Shown here in pieces: positions 1-8,193 of a DNA stretch of 64,000 bases (its first letter is position 1; each line of letters starts with the position of its first letter). The notes beneath the pieces are model-generated. The model saw only the letters and a program-made list of their open reading frames with translations. It had not been told where the DNA came from and did no database searches. The stretch comes from FLUQ01 sp031551515 (GTDB lineage Bacteria; Desulfobacterota; Desulfovibrionia; Desulfovibrionales; Desulfovibrionaceae): the NCBI GenBank assembly GCA_031551515.1, contig JAVBNL010000001.1:186001-250000 (forward strand), in the 5' to 3' direction. The translations under genes were made by a program, and so were the position numbers.

Positions 1-1163
1 AACGGCCGTTCGTCTTTGGCCGCCGTGAGCGAAAGCTTGCGGAACTTGGCGTGCCGCTTTTCCACCAGGCGGTCGCGGGCCGCGCTGGAAAGCGACCAGC
101 GCACGTGCACGGAGTCGAAGTCGAAACTGTCGACCCGCTTTTTGCGGCGGCTGCGCAAAACCAGCGGCCGGAAAAGAGCCATGCCCCGAACCCCGAGCAC
201 CACTTCGTCCGTGGCGCGCAGGATTTCCTGGCGCAAGGTACGGAAAAAGTCATAGTGGTACGGGCGGGCGCCCAGTTCCGGCTCTTGAATCACGTGGTCC
301 ACATACCCCATTCTCAGGTTGTCGTCCGCCGTGATTTTCATTTGTTTGGCGCAGCGCTCTATCAGCTCGGGCGTCGCCCGCTGCCCTTCGCGCAGGCGGC
401 CTTCAATGGCCGCAGCCCCTTCCGGGGATATGACGGAATAATAGCCGTGCGAGAACATCAGCCGCCGGTCCGCCAGGCCGATAGCCTCCGCTCCGCCGGA
501 ACCGCCCTCGGAAATAACCGAAATGATGGGCACGCGCAGGCTGGCCAGTTCGTAAATATTGCGGGCGATCTGCTGGGCGGCCCCTGGCGGGTCTTCCACG
601 GGATACGATCCCGGCGTGAAAATGTAGGTGTGGATGGGAATGTTTTCCGTCTCCGCGACCTGCATATAGTGCTGCGCTTTGGCGTTGCCGAAAGGCGTGA
701 CCGAACCGCCGTTGCGGAAATCTTCGCCGTGGCCCTTTTCCTGGCCGATGACAAGCACCGACTGGTTATAGACCTTCTTGCCCTGGCGGCGGGTGATGTA
801 CGCCCGCGCAATGACCATGGCGGGGTCGATGGAGTGCTCGTCCTTGCTGCCTATTTCCGTGTAGTTGTCATAGACGTTCTCAAGGATGTCGCGCAGGCAG
901 ATGCGCTGCGAATGGCGCACGACGCGGACCTTGTCCATGGGGGTCAGGTCCGCTTCGAGCTTGCGCTCCACAAAACCGAACAGATCCTCAAGCGTAACTA
1001 CGGCTTCGCGTTTTTCCGAAGAAGAGAGGCTTGCCTCCCGCTGGCGGTAATCCGCCATTTTCGTCTCCAGCAGGCGCACGTTTTCATTGTGCTTGCCCGC
1101 GAAAACGTCACGAATATAGGTCAGACGCTCGGTCAGGTGCTGTATTCTTTTTTCTCTATCCAT
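1..1163 (-). CDS. accA: Acetyl-CoA carboxylase carboxyltransferase, alpha-type domain (partial, runs off left edge)
   Basis: Carboxyltransferase that should move CO2 from carboxybiotin to acetyl-CoA in malonyl-CoA synthesis. About 387 N-terminal residues are visible. The crotonase-fold core shows the AccA signatures 'PGSYPVEDPPGAAQQIA', 'SEGGSGGAEAIGLAD' and 'YSVISPEGAAAI' at roughly residues 180-265. The start ATG at 1163 is 18 nt past the stop of the biotin carboxylase gene, so the two form an operon on the minus strand. The frame stays open beyond the length of a normal AccA (about 320 residues), with a basic stretch near residue 350. The protein may therefore be a fused alpha/beta carboxyltransferase, but no beta-type zinc finger is visible in this window. 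Other acyl-CoA carboxyltransferases cannot be excluded. Confidence 0.82.
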   Translation of the reverse strand, partial: MDREKRIQHLTERLTYIRDVFAGKHNENVRLLETKMADYRQREASLSSSEKREAVVTLEDLFGFVERKLEADLTPMDKVRVVRHSQRICLRDILENVYDNYTEIGSKDEHSIDPAMVIARAYITRRQGKKVYNQSVLVIGQEKGHGEDFRNGGSVTPFGNAKAQHYMQVAETENIPIHTYIFTPGSYPVEDPPGAAQQIARNIYELASLRVPIISVISEGGSGGAEAIGLADRRLMFSHGYYSVISPEGAAAIEGRLREGQRATPELIERCAKQMKITADDNLRMGYVDHVIQEPELGARPYHYDFFRTLRQEILRATDEVVLGVRGMALFRPLVLRSRRKKRVDSFDFDSVHVRWSLSSAARDRLVEKRHAKFRKLSLTAAKDERP

Positions 1164-1181
1164 CTGTTGTTTGACCTTCGC

Positions 1182-2600
1182 TTAGAACAGCAGAATCCGG
1201 TTGGTCTTTTCCCGCAGGAATTCGACGTTGGATTTCAAAGGGTTGCCGGCGTTATCGGCGCCTTGCAGCACCAGGTTGTCCAGAAAAGAGACGCCTCTGT
1301 CCCGCACTTCCGCGATATCCTTGCCCCATATGATGCCCAAGGCCAAGTTGGGGTCAAATTCCGTCGGAATGTCATACGCCTCCGTGGTGGGAACGTGGGT
1401 GTGCATGGAAAGCCACTCCCGCTCCTGCCAGGAGAAGCCGTCGATGCGGCCGACCCAGGGGGTGAAGCGTTTTTTGGGATCTTCGGCGATAATGCGGTAT
1501 TCGATGCCCGCGCCTTCAAAGGTGATGTCTTCTTGGGTATAGCCCAGCGGCGCGCCCAGGCCCAGGCGGATCTGCTCCGCGATGAGGTCCACGCCCTTCT
1601 TGCCCTTGATGCGGGCAATGGCGGCGGAAACGCCGTTTTCCACCTGGATGCGGGTGTTCACTTCCATCAGATAAGGGCGGCCGTCGCGGGTGACGATCCA
1701 CTCCCAGGTGCCCACGTTGTCGTATTTGACCCTGCGGGCCAGCGCCAGCGAGTGGCGGGTGATGTCGTCAAGCAACTTTTGGGCGTCAAAGTCGTACACG
1801 ATGGTGCCGGGGTCGAACCCGGGCGCCACTTCCAGCCGTTTTTGCAGGCCCGTGCTTTGAATGGAACAGTTACGCGTGCCAAAGTGCACGATATTCTTGC
1901 CGCCCCGCTCCGCCACGATCTGCACTTCCAGGTGGTTGAAGTCGCGTATGCGCTGCTCGATAAGCACGCCTTCGTCTTTGAACTGACGCGCGGCATAGTT
2001 GCGCACCCGGCGGTACACGGAACGGAAAAGGTCCGGGTCGTGCACCTCTTCAATGCCCATGCCCCCGCCCCCGGCGGAAGCCTTTACCAGCACCAGGGGG
2101 CTGGTAATGCCGTGTTCCGCCTGGAACTCAAACAGACTGCGGGCTATTCTTTCCGCTTCCATCTCATCATAGATGGGCCGGTCAGAACCGGGAACCGTCG
2201 GCACATCAAGACTGCGGGCCAGACGTTTGGTGTTGATCTTGTCGCCCAGTTCGCGAATGACGCGCCAGGAGGGGCCTATGAAGATCAATTTGCGGTTGCG
2301 CTGTGAAACGCGGCGGGCGAAGCGGTAATCTTCCGCAAAAAAGCCGTAGCCGGGGTGCACGGCGGTTGCGTCCGCGGCGTCGGCCACGGCCAGAATTTCG
2401 TTGGCGTCGTGATACGAAGCGACACGATATAGGCTTTTGGGGCCGCCGAATTCGCGCGCAATCTTCACGTGGCCGGAAGAAGCATCTTCCGCCGTGTGCA
2501 CGCAAACGAAATCGATCCCCAGCTTGCGGCAAGCTTGTACAATACGAACAGCTATCTCGCCCCGGTTCGCCACCAGGACTTTATGAGTGGAATTGCTCAC
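1182..2600 (-). CDS. accC: Biotin carboxylase (ATP-grasp), AccC-like
   Basis: A 472-residue biotin-dependent carboxylase subunit that carboxylates biotin with ATP and bicarbonate. It has the N-terminal 'VLVANRGEIAVRI' motif, the glycine-rich ATP-grasp loop 'KASAGGGGMG', and 'EVNTRIQVE' carrying the catalytic Arg and Glu. I chose the GTG at 2600, which follows AAGGAG by 12 nt and gives VSNSTHK just before the conserved domain. A longer frame upstream lacks family sequence. Two family motifs are altered: the usual EHPVTE after QVE reads ENGVSAA, and the segment normally reading like QRRHQK is QSTGLQK, which keeps QK. The gene precedes the carboxyltransferase in the same operon. No biotin carrier domain is seen in the window. 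Confidence 0.88.
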   Translation of the reverse strand: MSNSTHKVLVANRGEIAVRIVQACRKLGIDFVCVHTAEDASSGHVKIAREFGGPKSLYRVASYHDANEILAVADAADATAVHPGYGFFAEDYRFARRVSQRNRKLIFIGPSWRVIRELGDKINTKRLARSLDVPTVPGSDRPIYDEMEAERIARSLFEFQAEHGITSPLVLVKASAGGGGMGIEEVHDPDLFRSVYRRVRNYAARQFKDEGVLIEQRIRDFNHLEVQIVAERGGKNIVHFGTRNCSIQSTGLQKRLEVAPGFDPGTIVYDFDAQKLLDDITRHSLALARRVKYDNVGTWEWIVTRDGRPYLMEVNTRIQVENGVSAAIARIKGKKGVDLIAEQIRLGLGAPLGYTQEDITFEGAGIEYRIIAEDPKKRFTPWVGRIDGFSWQEREWLSMHTHVPTTEAYDIPTEFDPNLALGIIWGKDIAEVRDRGVSFLDNLVLQGADNAGNPLKSNVEFLREKTNRILLF

Positions 2601-2758
2601 CGGATTTTTCAACTCCTTACGATTACAGCGTCTTCTCTCGCACAATGGCCCGCCTTGCCTATCCGGTACAAGGCGGCTAGGATGCCGGAGCGCGGAGCAT
2701 CCGCCCGATACCAAATTCCAGACCGGGCGTAAAGCGCGTCAGTGAAGAGGGGAATTGT

Positions 2759-3598
2759 ATGCAAAATTTCACAAAAGTCCAGAACGCCGCAAATGCCGTT
2801 AACCGCGCCCTTGGTACCGGCACGCCCAGGCCGCGCGTCGCGTTTGTGCTGGGCACCGGCCTCGGCGCCGTGGCGGACGCGGTTGAAAACCCCGTGACCG
2901 TGCCCTTCGCCGGGTTGCCCGACTTTCCTCTCGCCGGGGTGGCCTCACATGCCGGGCGCTTTGTAGCGGGAACCCTTTCCGGCGTGCCCGTTATTGTGCA
3001 ACAGGGCCGCTGCCACCTATACGAAGGGTACAGCCCGGCCGACGTCTGCATGGGGGTCAGGCTCATGGCCCGCCTGGGCGCGGAAATTCTTGTGGTCACC
3101 AACGCGGCGGGCGCGCTCAACCCTACGTTTGCCGCCGGGTCCGTCATGGCCATCACCGACCATATCAACCTGACCGGCGCAAGCCCGCTGACAGGCCCCA
3201 ACGACGATACGGCCGGGCCACGCTTTCCCGACATGAGCGCCGCCTATGATGCAACGCTGCTTGCCCTTGCGGAAAAAGCGGCCATGAACGGCGGCATACG
3301 CCTGGAAAAAGGCGTATACCTCGGGCTGCCCGGGCCGCAGCTTGAAACCCCGGCGGAAACCCGCGCCTGCCGCGTGCTGGGCGCCGACGCCGTGGGCATG
3401 TCAACGGTGCTCGAGGTTATCGCCGCGCGGCATATGGGCCTGCGGGTTCTGGGGCTGTCTTGCCTCAGCAACAAGAACCTGCCGGACTGCATGGCCGAAA
3501 CCTCGCTGGATGAAATTATCCGCATGGCCGGTCTTGCCGGGCAAGACCTGGCGCGAATCATCAAAAATATGATGCCGCTTGTAAAGGAGGCGTTATGA
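2759..3598 (+). CDS. punA: Purine nucleoside phosphorylase (trimeric class)
   Basis: A 279-residue enzyme that phosphorolyses inosine/guanosine-type nucleosides for purine salvage. The trimeric PNP fold is marked by 'VLGTGLGAV' (phosphate loop), 'LPDFPLAGVASHAGR', 'QGRCHLYEGY', 'VTNAAGALNP', 'GLPGPQLETPAETR' and 'VGMSTVLEVIAARH'. 'CLSNKN' supplies the Asn near the base-binding site. The ATG at 2759 follows GAGGGG by 6 nt. The stop overlaps the next start (ATGA at 3595), so it is translationally coupled to the flavin oxidoreductase. It is divergent from the carboxylase operon across a 158-bp gap. Confidence 0.92.
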   Translation: MQNFTKVQNAANAVNRALGTGTPRPRVAFVLGTGLGAVADAVENPVTVPFAGLPDFPLAGVASHAGRFVAGTLSGVPVIVQQGRCHLYEGYSPADVCMGVRLMARLGAEILVVTNAAGALNPTFAAGSVMAITDHINLTGASPLTGPNDDTAGPRFPDMSAAYDATLLALAEKAAMNGGIRLEKGVYLGLPGPQLETPAETRACRVLGADAVGMSTVLEVIAARHMGLRVLGLSCLSNKNLPDCMAETSLDEIIRMAGLAGQDLARIIKNMMPLVKEAL

Positions 3599-4683
3599 GC
3601 ATGTTGTTTTCCCCCATATCGCTGGGCAATCTGGCCCTGAAAAACCGCATCGTCGTTCCGCCCATGTGCCAGTATTCGGCGGAAGACGGACTGCCCGGCG
3701 ACTGGCACCATATGCATTACGGCGCCCTGGCCGCTTCCGGCGCGGGCCTGTTGATCATTGAAGCGACCGCAGTGGAACCCATAGGCCGCATCTCACCTTA
3801 CGATCTCGGCCTGTGGTCGGACGCGCACGAAGCGGCCCACGCCCGCATGCTGGCCGCCGTGCGCGGCGTGTCGAACATGCCCGTGGCCGTGCAGCTCGGC
3901 CATGCCGGGCGCAAAGCCTCTACCAAACGCCCCTGGCAAGGCGGCGGCCCCCTGCTTCCCGCCGAAGGCGGCTGGGTGGCCGAAGCGCCTTCCGCCCTGC
4001 CTTTCGGCCCCTGCGAAACGCCGAAAGCGCTGGACGATGCGGGCATCAAGCGCATCAAAAGCGCTTTTGCCGATGCCGCCGCTCGCGCCGGGCGCGCCGG
4101 GTTTGACGCCGTTGAGGTGCATTCCGCCCACGGCTATCTTGCGCACCAGTTCCTCTCGCCCCTTTCCAACACCCGCACGGACACTTACGGCGGCAGTCTG
4201 GAAAACAGAATACGCCTGCCGCTGGAGCTGCTTGACGCGGTCCGCGCGGCCTTTCCCCGCGAGCGGCCCGTTGGGGTCCGCATATCCGCCACGGACTGGG
4301 TCCAGGGCGGCTGGGATCTTGAACAAAGTCTGGTCTATGTCAACGAGCTGGAAAAGCGGGGCTGCGCTTTCATTCACGTCTCCGGCGGCGGGCTTTCGCC
4401 GGATCAGAAAATCACCCCCGGGCCGGGCTATCAAACGGCTTTCGCCGCCCGCATCAAGCAGGAAACGGCCATGCCCGTCATCGCCGTGGGGCTTATTACC
4501 GAGCCGGAACAGGCGGAAACCATTCTGGTAACCGGCCAGGCGGATCTTGCGGCCATAGGCCGGGGCATGCTTTACAACCCCCGCTGGCCCTGGCACGCGG
4601 CGGCGAAACTGGGCGTGCGCGCCGATGCGCCGCCCCAGTACTGGCGCTCAGAGCCGCGCGCTGTTAAAGGATTGTTTCAATAA
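3595..4683 (+). CDS. namA: NADPH dehydrogenase, Old Yellow Enzyme family (YqjM/NamA type)
   Basis: A 362-residue FMN ene-reductase. The TIM barrel shows the YqjM-class 'PPMCQYSAEDG' near residue 22, with the active-site Cys that modulates flavin potential. It also shows 'QLGHAGRKA', the substrate-binding HxxH in 'VEVHSAHGYLAHQFLSP', the 'NTRTDTYGGSLENR' signature, and the C-terminal phosphate-binding 'IGRGMLYNPRWPWHAA'. The start ATG overlaps the PNP stop and follows AAAGGAGG by 4 nt. The physiological substrate cannot be read from sequence. Operon pairing with a purine phosphorylase does not obviously predict one. Confidence 0.9.
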   Translation: MSMLFSPISLGNLALKNRIVVPPMCQYSAEDGLPGDWHHMHYGALAASGAGLLIIEATAVEPIGRISPYDLGLWSDAHEAAHARMLAAVRGVSNMPVAVQLGHAGRKASTKRPWQGGGPLLPAEGGWVAEAPSALPFGPCETPKALDDAGIKRIKSAFADAAARAGRAGFDAVEVHSAHGYLAHQFLSPLSNTRTDTYGGSLENRIRLPLELLDAVRAAFPRERPVGVRISATDWVQGGWDLEQSLVYVNELEKRGCAFIHVSGGGLSPDQKITPGPGYQTAFAARIKQETAMPVIAVGLITEPEQAETILVTGQADLAAIGRGMLYNPRWPWHAAAKLGVRADAPPQYWRSEPRAVKGLFQ

Positions 4684-4689
4684 CCACAA

Positions 4690-4811
4690 ACCTATGGGGC
4701 TCCGCCCCATACCCCGCAAGGGGGCTGAGCCCCCTTGACCCAACAATACTAAGGGTTCCACGGGACTTGTCCCTTGGCGGGGTTTCAAAGGGGCAGCGCC
4801 CCTTTGTCACA
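4690..4811. repeat. Multi-hairpin intergenic repeat, copy 1
   Basis: A 141-bp gap made almost entirely of GC-rich palindromes. ATGGGGC/GCCCCAT lies at 4694-4710. CAAGGGGGCT-G-AGCCCCCTTG lies at 4717-4737, followed by ACCC. GGGAC/GTCCC lies near 4762-4773, and AAAGGGGC-AGC-GCCCCTTT at 4787-4805. The central palindrome and its flanks recur at 17999 and 59233. It sits after the oxidoreductase gene, where it could terminate transcription or stabilise mRNA. A mobile REP-like origin is an inference. Confidence 0.75.
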
Positions 4812-4824
4812 CTAAAGGCAAGCA

Positions 4825-6573
4825 GTGATCACAATTACATCCTGCCCCAAGGGGCATACGAAAGAATTGGACAAAGCGGTTTCACCCGCGGATACCGTGG
4901 CCCGCGTGCGCGAACGTCTGGCCGCGCTCGAAGCCACCGGCGTGCGCATTCTGACGGAAACCCGCCGCGCCGACGTGGGGCGCCTGGGCATACCCGTATT
5001 CATGAGCGTGGTGGGCAAAAGCGCCGGGGCCGTGCTGCCCACCCGTAAACAGATGGGCAAAGGCGCTTCCGAAGCGCAGGCCGAAGCCTCCGCCGTGATG
5101 GAACTGATGGAGCGCTTCGGTTTCTTTACCTACTGGAAAAAAGAACCCGCCGCGCGCCTGACCTGGTCCCAGGCCAAAGAGCGTTTCGGCGAGGCCCTGC
5201 TGCCGTCGGCGGCCATCATCAAATCCGTCGGCGACCGCGTCAGCGTTGCCCAGGCCGAAGCCATGCTGAACCTGCTGCAATGGGATTTCCGCCCCGCCAC
5301 CGACCTAACCCACGGCCGCGAAGTATTCGCCCCGCTGGGCTGGTTTCGCAAACTGGGCGAGTTCAACGGCTCCTCAGCGGGCAACACGGCGGAAGAATCG
5401 CTGCTGCAGGGACTTTGCGAGCTGATCGAACGCCACGTCTGCGCATTGATCGCCAAAGACCGCCCCACGCTGCCGACTGTCGACACGCGGACAATAGACA
5501 GCCCGGTTCTGGCCGATCTGGTCAAGCGTTTCGCCGATAACGGCATCGCGCTGGTGCTCAAAGATTTTTCTCTGGGCATGCCCGTGCCGACCATAGGCGC
5601 GCTGGCCTGGGACCCGGCCACCTTCCCCGGCCGGTCAGAGATCGTCTTTACCGCCGGAACCGCCAGCAGCCCGGAAAAAGCAGCCATCCGCGCGGTGACC
5701 GAAGTCGCGCAACTGGCGGGGGATTTCATCACCGGCGCGTGTTACGAAGCTTCGGGCCTGCCCAAATTCTCCGGCCTGGAAGAAACGGCCTGGCTTTTGG
5801 AAGGCCCTTCCGTCGTCCTGGAAGCGTTGCCCAGCGCGGAACTTCCGGATATAGCCGATGAATTGCGCGCTGTGGTCAGCGGCCTCGCCGCCAAAGGCAT
5901 CACCACATACGCGGTGGAGACCACCAGCGCAGTGACCCAAGTGCCCAGCCATTACTCTTTCGCGCCGGGCCTGGCCTTTCGCGAGCGGGACGCCAACGCC
6001 AGCATCGGCCTTTTTGTCGGCCGCATCTTGGCCGAGGAAGAAGAAGACCCGGAAAAAGCCCGGGCGGGGCTGACTCTGATCGATTCCATTTACGGCGGCC
6101 TGCACAGCACGCCTTTCTTCAGGGGTCTTGTCAGCCTGCGTGAAGGCGATATCGCCTCCGCCAAAAAACACTTCGCAACCGCCCTGCCGGAACAGCCGGA
6201 CGATGATTCTTTCGCCCTGGCCGCCTTTTACCTGGGCTATGCCTGCACGCTGAAAGAAGAGTGGGCGGAAGCCTTGCCGCACCTCGCTGCCGCCAGAGAC
6301 CGCTGCCCGGATATGAAAGAATACCACAACCTGCGCGGGGTGGCCCTGTTCAAACTAAAACGCTACGCCGAAGCGGCGGAAGATTTCGGGTATGTGCTGA
6401 CACGTCTGGATAAAGGTTCGGTCACAGACATCGCCAATCTGGGGCTGTGTCATAAATTCATGGGGCATGCGGACAAGGCCCGGCACTACCTGACGGCCGC
6501 CCTTGAACTGGACCCGAACCACGAAGCCGCCTGCAAGCACCTGGCGGAACTGGAGACTCCCCCCAATGCTTGA
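4825..6573 (+). CDS. YcaO-domain protein with C-terminal TPR region
   Basis: A 582-residue protein close in length and layout to E. coli YcaO (586 residues). YcaO domains use ATP to activate peptide amide oxygens (azoline/thioamide chemistry), and E. coli YcaO is linked to RimO-dependent S12 methylthiolation. ATP/Mg-binding motifs are visible: 'GKGASEAQAEASAVMELMER' near residues 78-97, 'LCELIERH' (E199, E202, R203, the same numbers as E. coli YcaO), and 'AIRAVTEVAQ'. From about residue 430 the sequence is TPR-like, ending '...LELDPNHEAACKHLAEL'. The azole-type PxPxP tail is absent. The GTG start at 4825 follows AAGG. No TfuA or precursor peptide gene is next to it. The stop overlaps the next gene's start. 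Confidence 0.85.
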   Translation: MITITSCPKGHTKELDKAVSPADTVARVRERLAALEATGVRILTETRRADVGRLGIPVFMSVVGKSAGAVLPTRKQMGKGASEAQAEASAVMELMERFGFFTYWKKEPAARLTWSQAKERFGEALLPSAAIIKSVGDRVSVAQAEAMLNLLQWDFRPATDLTHGREVFAPLGWFRKLGEFNGSSAGNTAEESLLQGLCELIERHVCALIAKDRPTLPTVDTRTIDSPVLADLVKRFADNGIALVLKDFSLGMPVPTIGALAWDPATFPGRSEIVFTAGTASSPEKAAIRAVTEVAQLAGDFITGACYEASGLPKFSGLEETAWLLEGPSVVLEALPSAELPDIADELRAVVSGLAAKGITTYAVETTSAVTQVPSHYSFAPGLAFRERDANASIGLFVGRILAEEEEDPEKARAGLTLIDSIYGGLHSTPFFRGLVSLREGDIASAKKHFATALPEQPDDDSFALAAFYLGYACTLKEEWAEALPHLAAARDRCPDMKEYHNLRGVALFKLKRYAEAAEDFGYVLTRLDKGSVTDIANLGLCHKFMGHADKARHYLTAALELDPNHEAACKHLAELETPPNA

Positions 6574-7192
6574 ACTGCGCCGCATCAAAACATCCGCCCT
6601 CACGCTATTCAAGGACGCCGCCGCATATGAAACCGTGGTGGTCATGCCTTCCATCGACATGCCGCTGGCGGAAAAAGCCGCGGATGTCATGGCCCGGCGC
6701 ACGGACCGCCCCGGCCTGCTGCTGCTGGCGGAAGACGACAGCCGCCTTGGTTTCATCATGACGGTAAATATGCTCTATGCGCGAACGAAGTCGGACTATT
6801 TCGTCTACGTTGCGCAAGACGCCTACCCCGGCTATCACTGGCTGGATTACGGGCTGGAAACGCTGGAGAAAACAGGCTCAGGCCTGCTGGCCTTCAACGA
6901 CGGCAGATTTTTCGGCAAACTCGCGGTATTCGGTCTGGCACGGCGCGCCTGGGCTCAATCGATATACCGCAACTTCATCTTTTACCCGGAATACAAGTCG
7001 CACTTTGCAGATACGGAACTATCGATGATTGCCCTGCAAACCGGGCAACTATCGCACAACCCGTACAGCATTCTTATGGAAGTGGATTACGAGAAGCACC
7101 TGCACGGCAACAACCCTGTGGATCACGAGCTGTACAGGAAACGGGCCGCGTCAGGCTTTGACGGCAGAATAGCGCCCTTCAACCCTGATTGA
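6566..7192 (+). CDS. Putative glycosyltransferase-like protein
   Basis: A 208-residue soluble protein that starts inside the 3' end of the YcaO gene (8-nt overlap) and is probably translationally coupled to it. The N-terminal 'VVVMPSIDMPLAEKAADVMARR' and 'GLLLLAEDDSRLGFIMTVN', followed by 'YFVYVAQDAYPGYHWLDYGLE', resemble the nucleotide-sugar half of GT-A folds, in which an acidic pair binds metal. The family assignment is weak and rests on pattern only. An upstream in-frame extension overlaps the YcaO gene further and has no better ribosome site. The role is unknown. The overlap with YcaO suggests a shared process. Confidence 0.5.
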   Translation: MLELRRIKTSALTLFKDAAAYETVVVMPSIDMPLAEKAADVMARRTDRPGLLLLAEDDSRLGFIMTVNMLYARTKSDYFVYVAQDAYPGYHWLDYGLETLEKTGSGLLAFNDGRFFGKLAVFGLARRAWAQSIYRNFIFYPEYKSHFADTELSMIALQTGQLSHNPYSILMEVDYEKHLHGNNPVDHELYRKRAASGFDGRIAPFNPD

Positions 7193-7198
7193 GCGGCG

Positions 7199-8095
7199 CT
7201 ATTTGCGAACCTTTACCTCCAGCAGCTCTTCAAACACCTGCACCATGGCCCCCCGACCCGCACGCCCCAGACCTTTGCGCAACGCGGCCTGATAGGTAGT
7301 TGCGGCCGCCATGACCACGGGCAGGGGCACGCGCTTGTCAGCGCTGATCTCAAGGGCCTGGGCCATATCCTTATAGGCGTCTTCCATCGCCTGGCCGGGG
7401 TACTGCCCTTTCAGCATATGGGAGAGAAAATATTCAGAGGCGTAGCTGCTGCCCATGCCCGCATTGATCACCGACGCGGTCTGGGCCGGGTCAAGTCCCA
7501 GAACGGCGGCCAGCGGCATCACTTCAGCCAGGGCCGCCACGGCGCTGTCCAGAACAAGCTGGCTGACCAGCCGGATCAACTGCCCGTTGCCCACCGCGCC
7601 CACGTGCAAAATAACCCTGCCCATCTTCTCGAAATAGGGCAAAAGCTTCGCGAACAAGTCCGCATCGCCGCCCGCCGTGACGGTCAGGCTGCCTTCTTTT
7701 GCCGACGCTTCAGAGCCGGAAACGGGCGCGTCCATAAACGCGATACCCGCGCCGGACAAAGCGGCCGCCATTTCCAGCGTCACTTTATGGTTGATGGCGC
7801 TCATGTCCACCACAATGGCGCCCGGCTGTAGGTGTCGGATCAGGCCGTTCTGCCCGAGAACGGTTCCCCGCACGCTGAGCGTGCTCGGCAAGCAAAGAAA
7901 GACGAGATCGTACCCGGCAAAATCCGCGAAGTTTCGCGTGGCGGTTGCGCCCAGCGTCTTGAATTCGGCGAATTGCCTGCCGCTGCGCGAACACACGGTC
8001 AACGGCACCCCGGCCTTGCACAAATTGACGGCCATATGCCGCCCCATCTGCCCCAGGCCGATGAACCCCACCCGCGAAAATTCCGATTGCGTCAT
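7199..8095 (-). CDS. Beta-hydroxyacid dehydrogenase family protein (GarR/MmsB-like) with altered catalytic residues
   Basis: A 298-residue member of the 3-hydroxyisobutyrate/tartronate-semialdehyde reductase family. The N-terminal Rossmann motif 'VGFIGLGQMGRHMAVNLCKAG' and substrate motif 'MDAPVSGSEASAKEGSL' are intact. The catalytic motif, normally GxGxxxKxxN, reads 'GNGQLIRLVSQ'. The catalytic Lys is replaced by Arg (codon complementary to 7571-7573) and the following Asn by Ser. Activity may be changed or lost. The ATG at 8095 follows AGGAG by 7 nt, and a longer upstream frame lacks this site. It is divergent from the membrane-anchored gene at 8194. Confidence 0.82.
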   Translation of the reverse strand: MTQSEFSRVGFIGLGQMGRHMAVNLCKAGVPLTVCSRSGRQFAEFKTLGATATRNFADFAGYDLVFLCLPSTLSVRGTVLGQNGLIRHLQPGAIVVDMSAINHKVTLEMAAALSGAGIAFMDAPVSGSEASAKEGSLTVTAGGDADLFAKLLPYFEKMGRVILHVGAVGNGQLIRLVSQLVLDSAVAALAEVMPLAAVLGLDPAQTASVINAGMGSSYASEYFLSHMLKGQYPGQAMEDAYKDMAQALEISADKRVPLPVVMAAATTYQAALRKGLGRAGRGAMVQVFEELLEVKVRK

Positions 8096-8132
8096 ATCCC
8101 TGCTCCTGTATAGTCCTGAGCCGTTCCCGGCA

Positions 8133-8161
8133 CCAATTTTCATTCAGCCTGAAAAAATTGG
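8133..8161. promoter_or_regulatory. Inverted repeat in divergent promoter region
   Basis: CCAATTTT (8133-8140) pairs with AAAATTGG (8154-8161), and inner TTCAG pairs with CTGAA. This gives 13 potential pairs with a 2-nt bulge in the 98-bp gap between two divergent genes. Its central position in a divergent intergenic region suits an operator. A hairpin at the start of one transcript is the alternative. Confidence 0.4.
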
Positions 8162-8193
8162 AACTGTCCATAGATTTCCGCATGGAAGATCAA

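Noticed and set aside
51..2306. A 751-codon open frame on the plus strand
   Set aside because: It lies opposite the carboxyltransferase and biotin carboxylase genes and has no recognisable domain. High G+C third positions create long shadow frames.
5533..5540. GCCGATAA within the YcaO gene
   Set aside because: It is inside a coding region without a well-placed partner; it serves as an estimate of chance occurrence.
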